Below, piece after piece: positions 47,845-47,878 of a stretch of DNA of 47,878 nucleotides. The translations under genes and the position numbers were made by a program. The DNA comes from a virus. Under the pieces are notes generated by a model that was not told where the DNA came from, searched no databases, and saw only the letters and a program-made list of their open reading frames with translations. Each line of letters begins with the position of its first letter. Within the stretch, counting starts at the first letter, position 1. The stretch lies in the IMG/VR virus record IMGVR_UViG_3300027911_000021, positions 1 to 47,878 of that record. One strand, written 5' to 3'.

Positions 47845-47878
47845 ATGGCAGTCGCCAACAAACCAGTCGGCTACCTGC
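47845..47878 (+). CDS. Start of a small unknown protein cut by the window end
   Basis: ATG at 47845 followed by 11 codons and the first base of a twelfth, without a stop. Read on into position 1 it stays in phase and reaches the stop at 128, giving MAVANKPVGYLPYWLPATAY and 33 more residues. Only a weak AGGG precedes it. The 86 bases before it hold a TTGACG without a good -10 and a weak GC hairpin. Confidence 0.5.
   Translation, partial: MAVANKPVGYL

Noticed and set aside
1-47878. tRNA genes, CRISPR arrays, insertion sequences, att sites
   Set aside because: No cloverleaf-like segments, spaced direct repeats, transposase motifs or end-duplicated core sites were seen on reading both strands.

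Overview
The window is a GC-rich tailed-bacteriophage genome, or very nearly all of one. It encodes an HK97-type head (terminase, portal, MuF-like protein, prohead protease, major capsid) joined to a Mu-type contractile tail (sheath, tube, frameshifted tail chaperone, tape measure, baseplate hub, spike, wedge proteins, fibre). A GapR/DUF2312-like protein, a gene-transfer-agent-type terminase fragment and many AGGAGG or AGGTGATC ribosome binding sites point to an alphaproteobacterial host. No bacterial housekeeping genes, tRNAs, IS elements or CRISPR arrays were seen. The unfinished gene at the right end (47845..47878) continues in frame, without a stop, into the unfinished gene at the left end (1..128). 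I therefore infer that the window is a circular or circularly permuted phage genome opened inside a 53-codon gene.

Layout. (1) 1-9.7 kb, rightward: a dense early/accessory operon of small genes, most joined by ATGA or TGATG stop/start overlaps. It carries a DnaA domain-IV-like protein, a GapR-like protein, a winged-helix protein, an adenine methyltransferase, several tiny zinc-binding proteins, small membrane proteins and, at its end, a free-standing terminase nuclease domain. (2) 9.7-12.75 kb, leftward: an HNH-like protein, a RecT/Bet-like annealing protein and a RecE-like exonuclease with a SAP-like insert, driven by a promoter with an operator exactly in its spacer. (3) 12.9-14.4 kb: a rightward Cro-like protein, then three leftward genes including a heptad-repeat coiled coil. 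(4) 14.4-16.5 kb, rightward from a second operator-rich region: a ribbon-helix-helix protein, a zinc-ribbon paralogue, an exported protein and a membrane-anchored GIY-YIG (T5orf172) protein. (5) 16.5-16.87 kb: a control region with a possible late promoter followed closely by a terminator. (6) 16.87-47.76 kb, rightward: the packaging, head, connector, tail, baseplate and fibre operon.

Most notable: (a) a second terminase nuclease domain of gene-transfer-agent type, with all catalytic acids, 8 kb from the phage's own terminase; (b) a phage HslV/proteasome-like Ntn hydrolase and a 28-histidine protein between tape measure and baseplate genes; (c) large Ala/Gly-rich, partly membrane-like proteins between capsid and connector genes that share two different C-terminal motifs, one of which recurs on the His-rich protein 9 kb away; (d) a textbook -1 frameshift signal in the tail chaperone; (e) a replication set made only of host-like DNA-binding proteins with no recognisable polymerase, helicase or primase; (f) no recognisable lysis genes or integrase.
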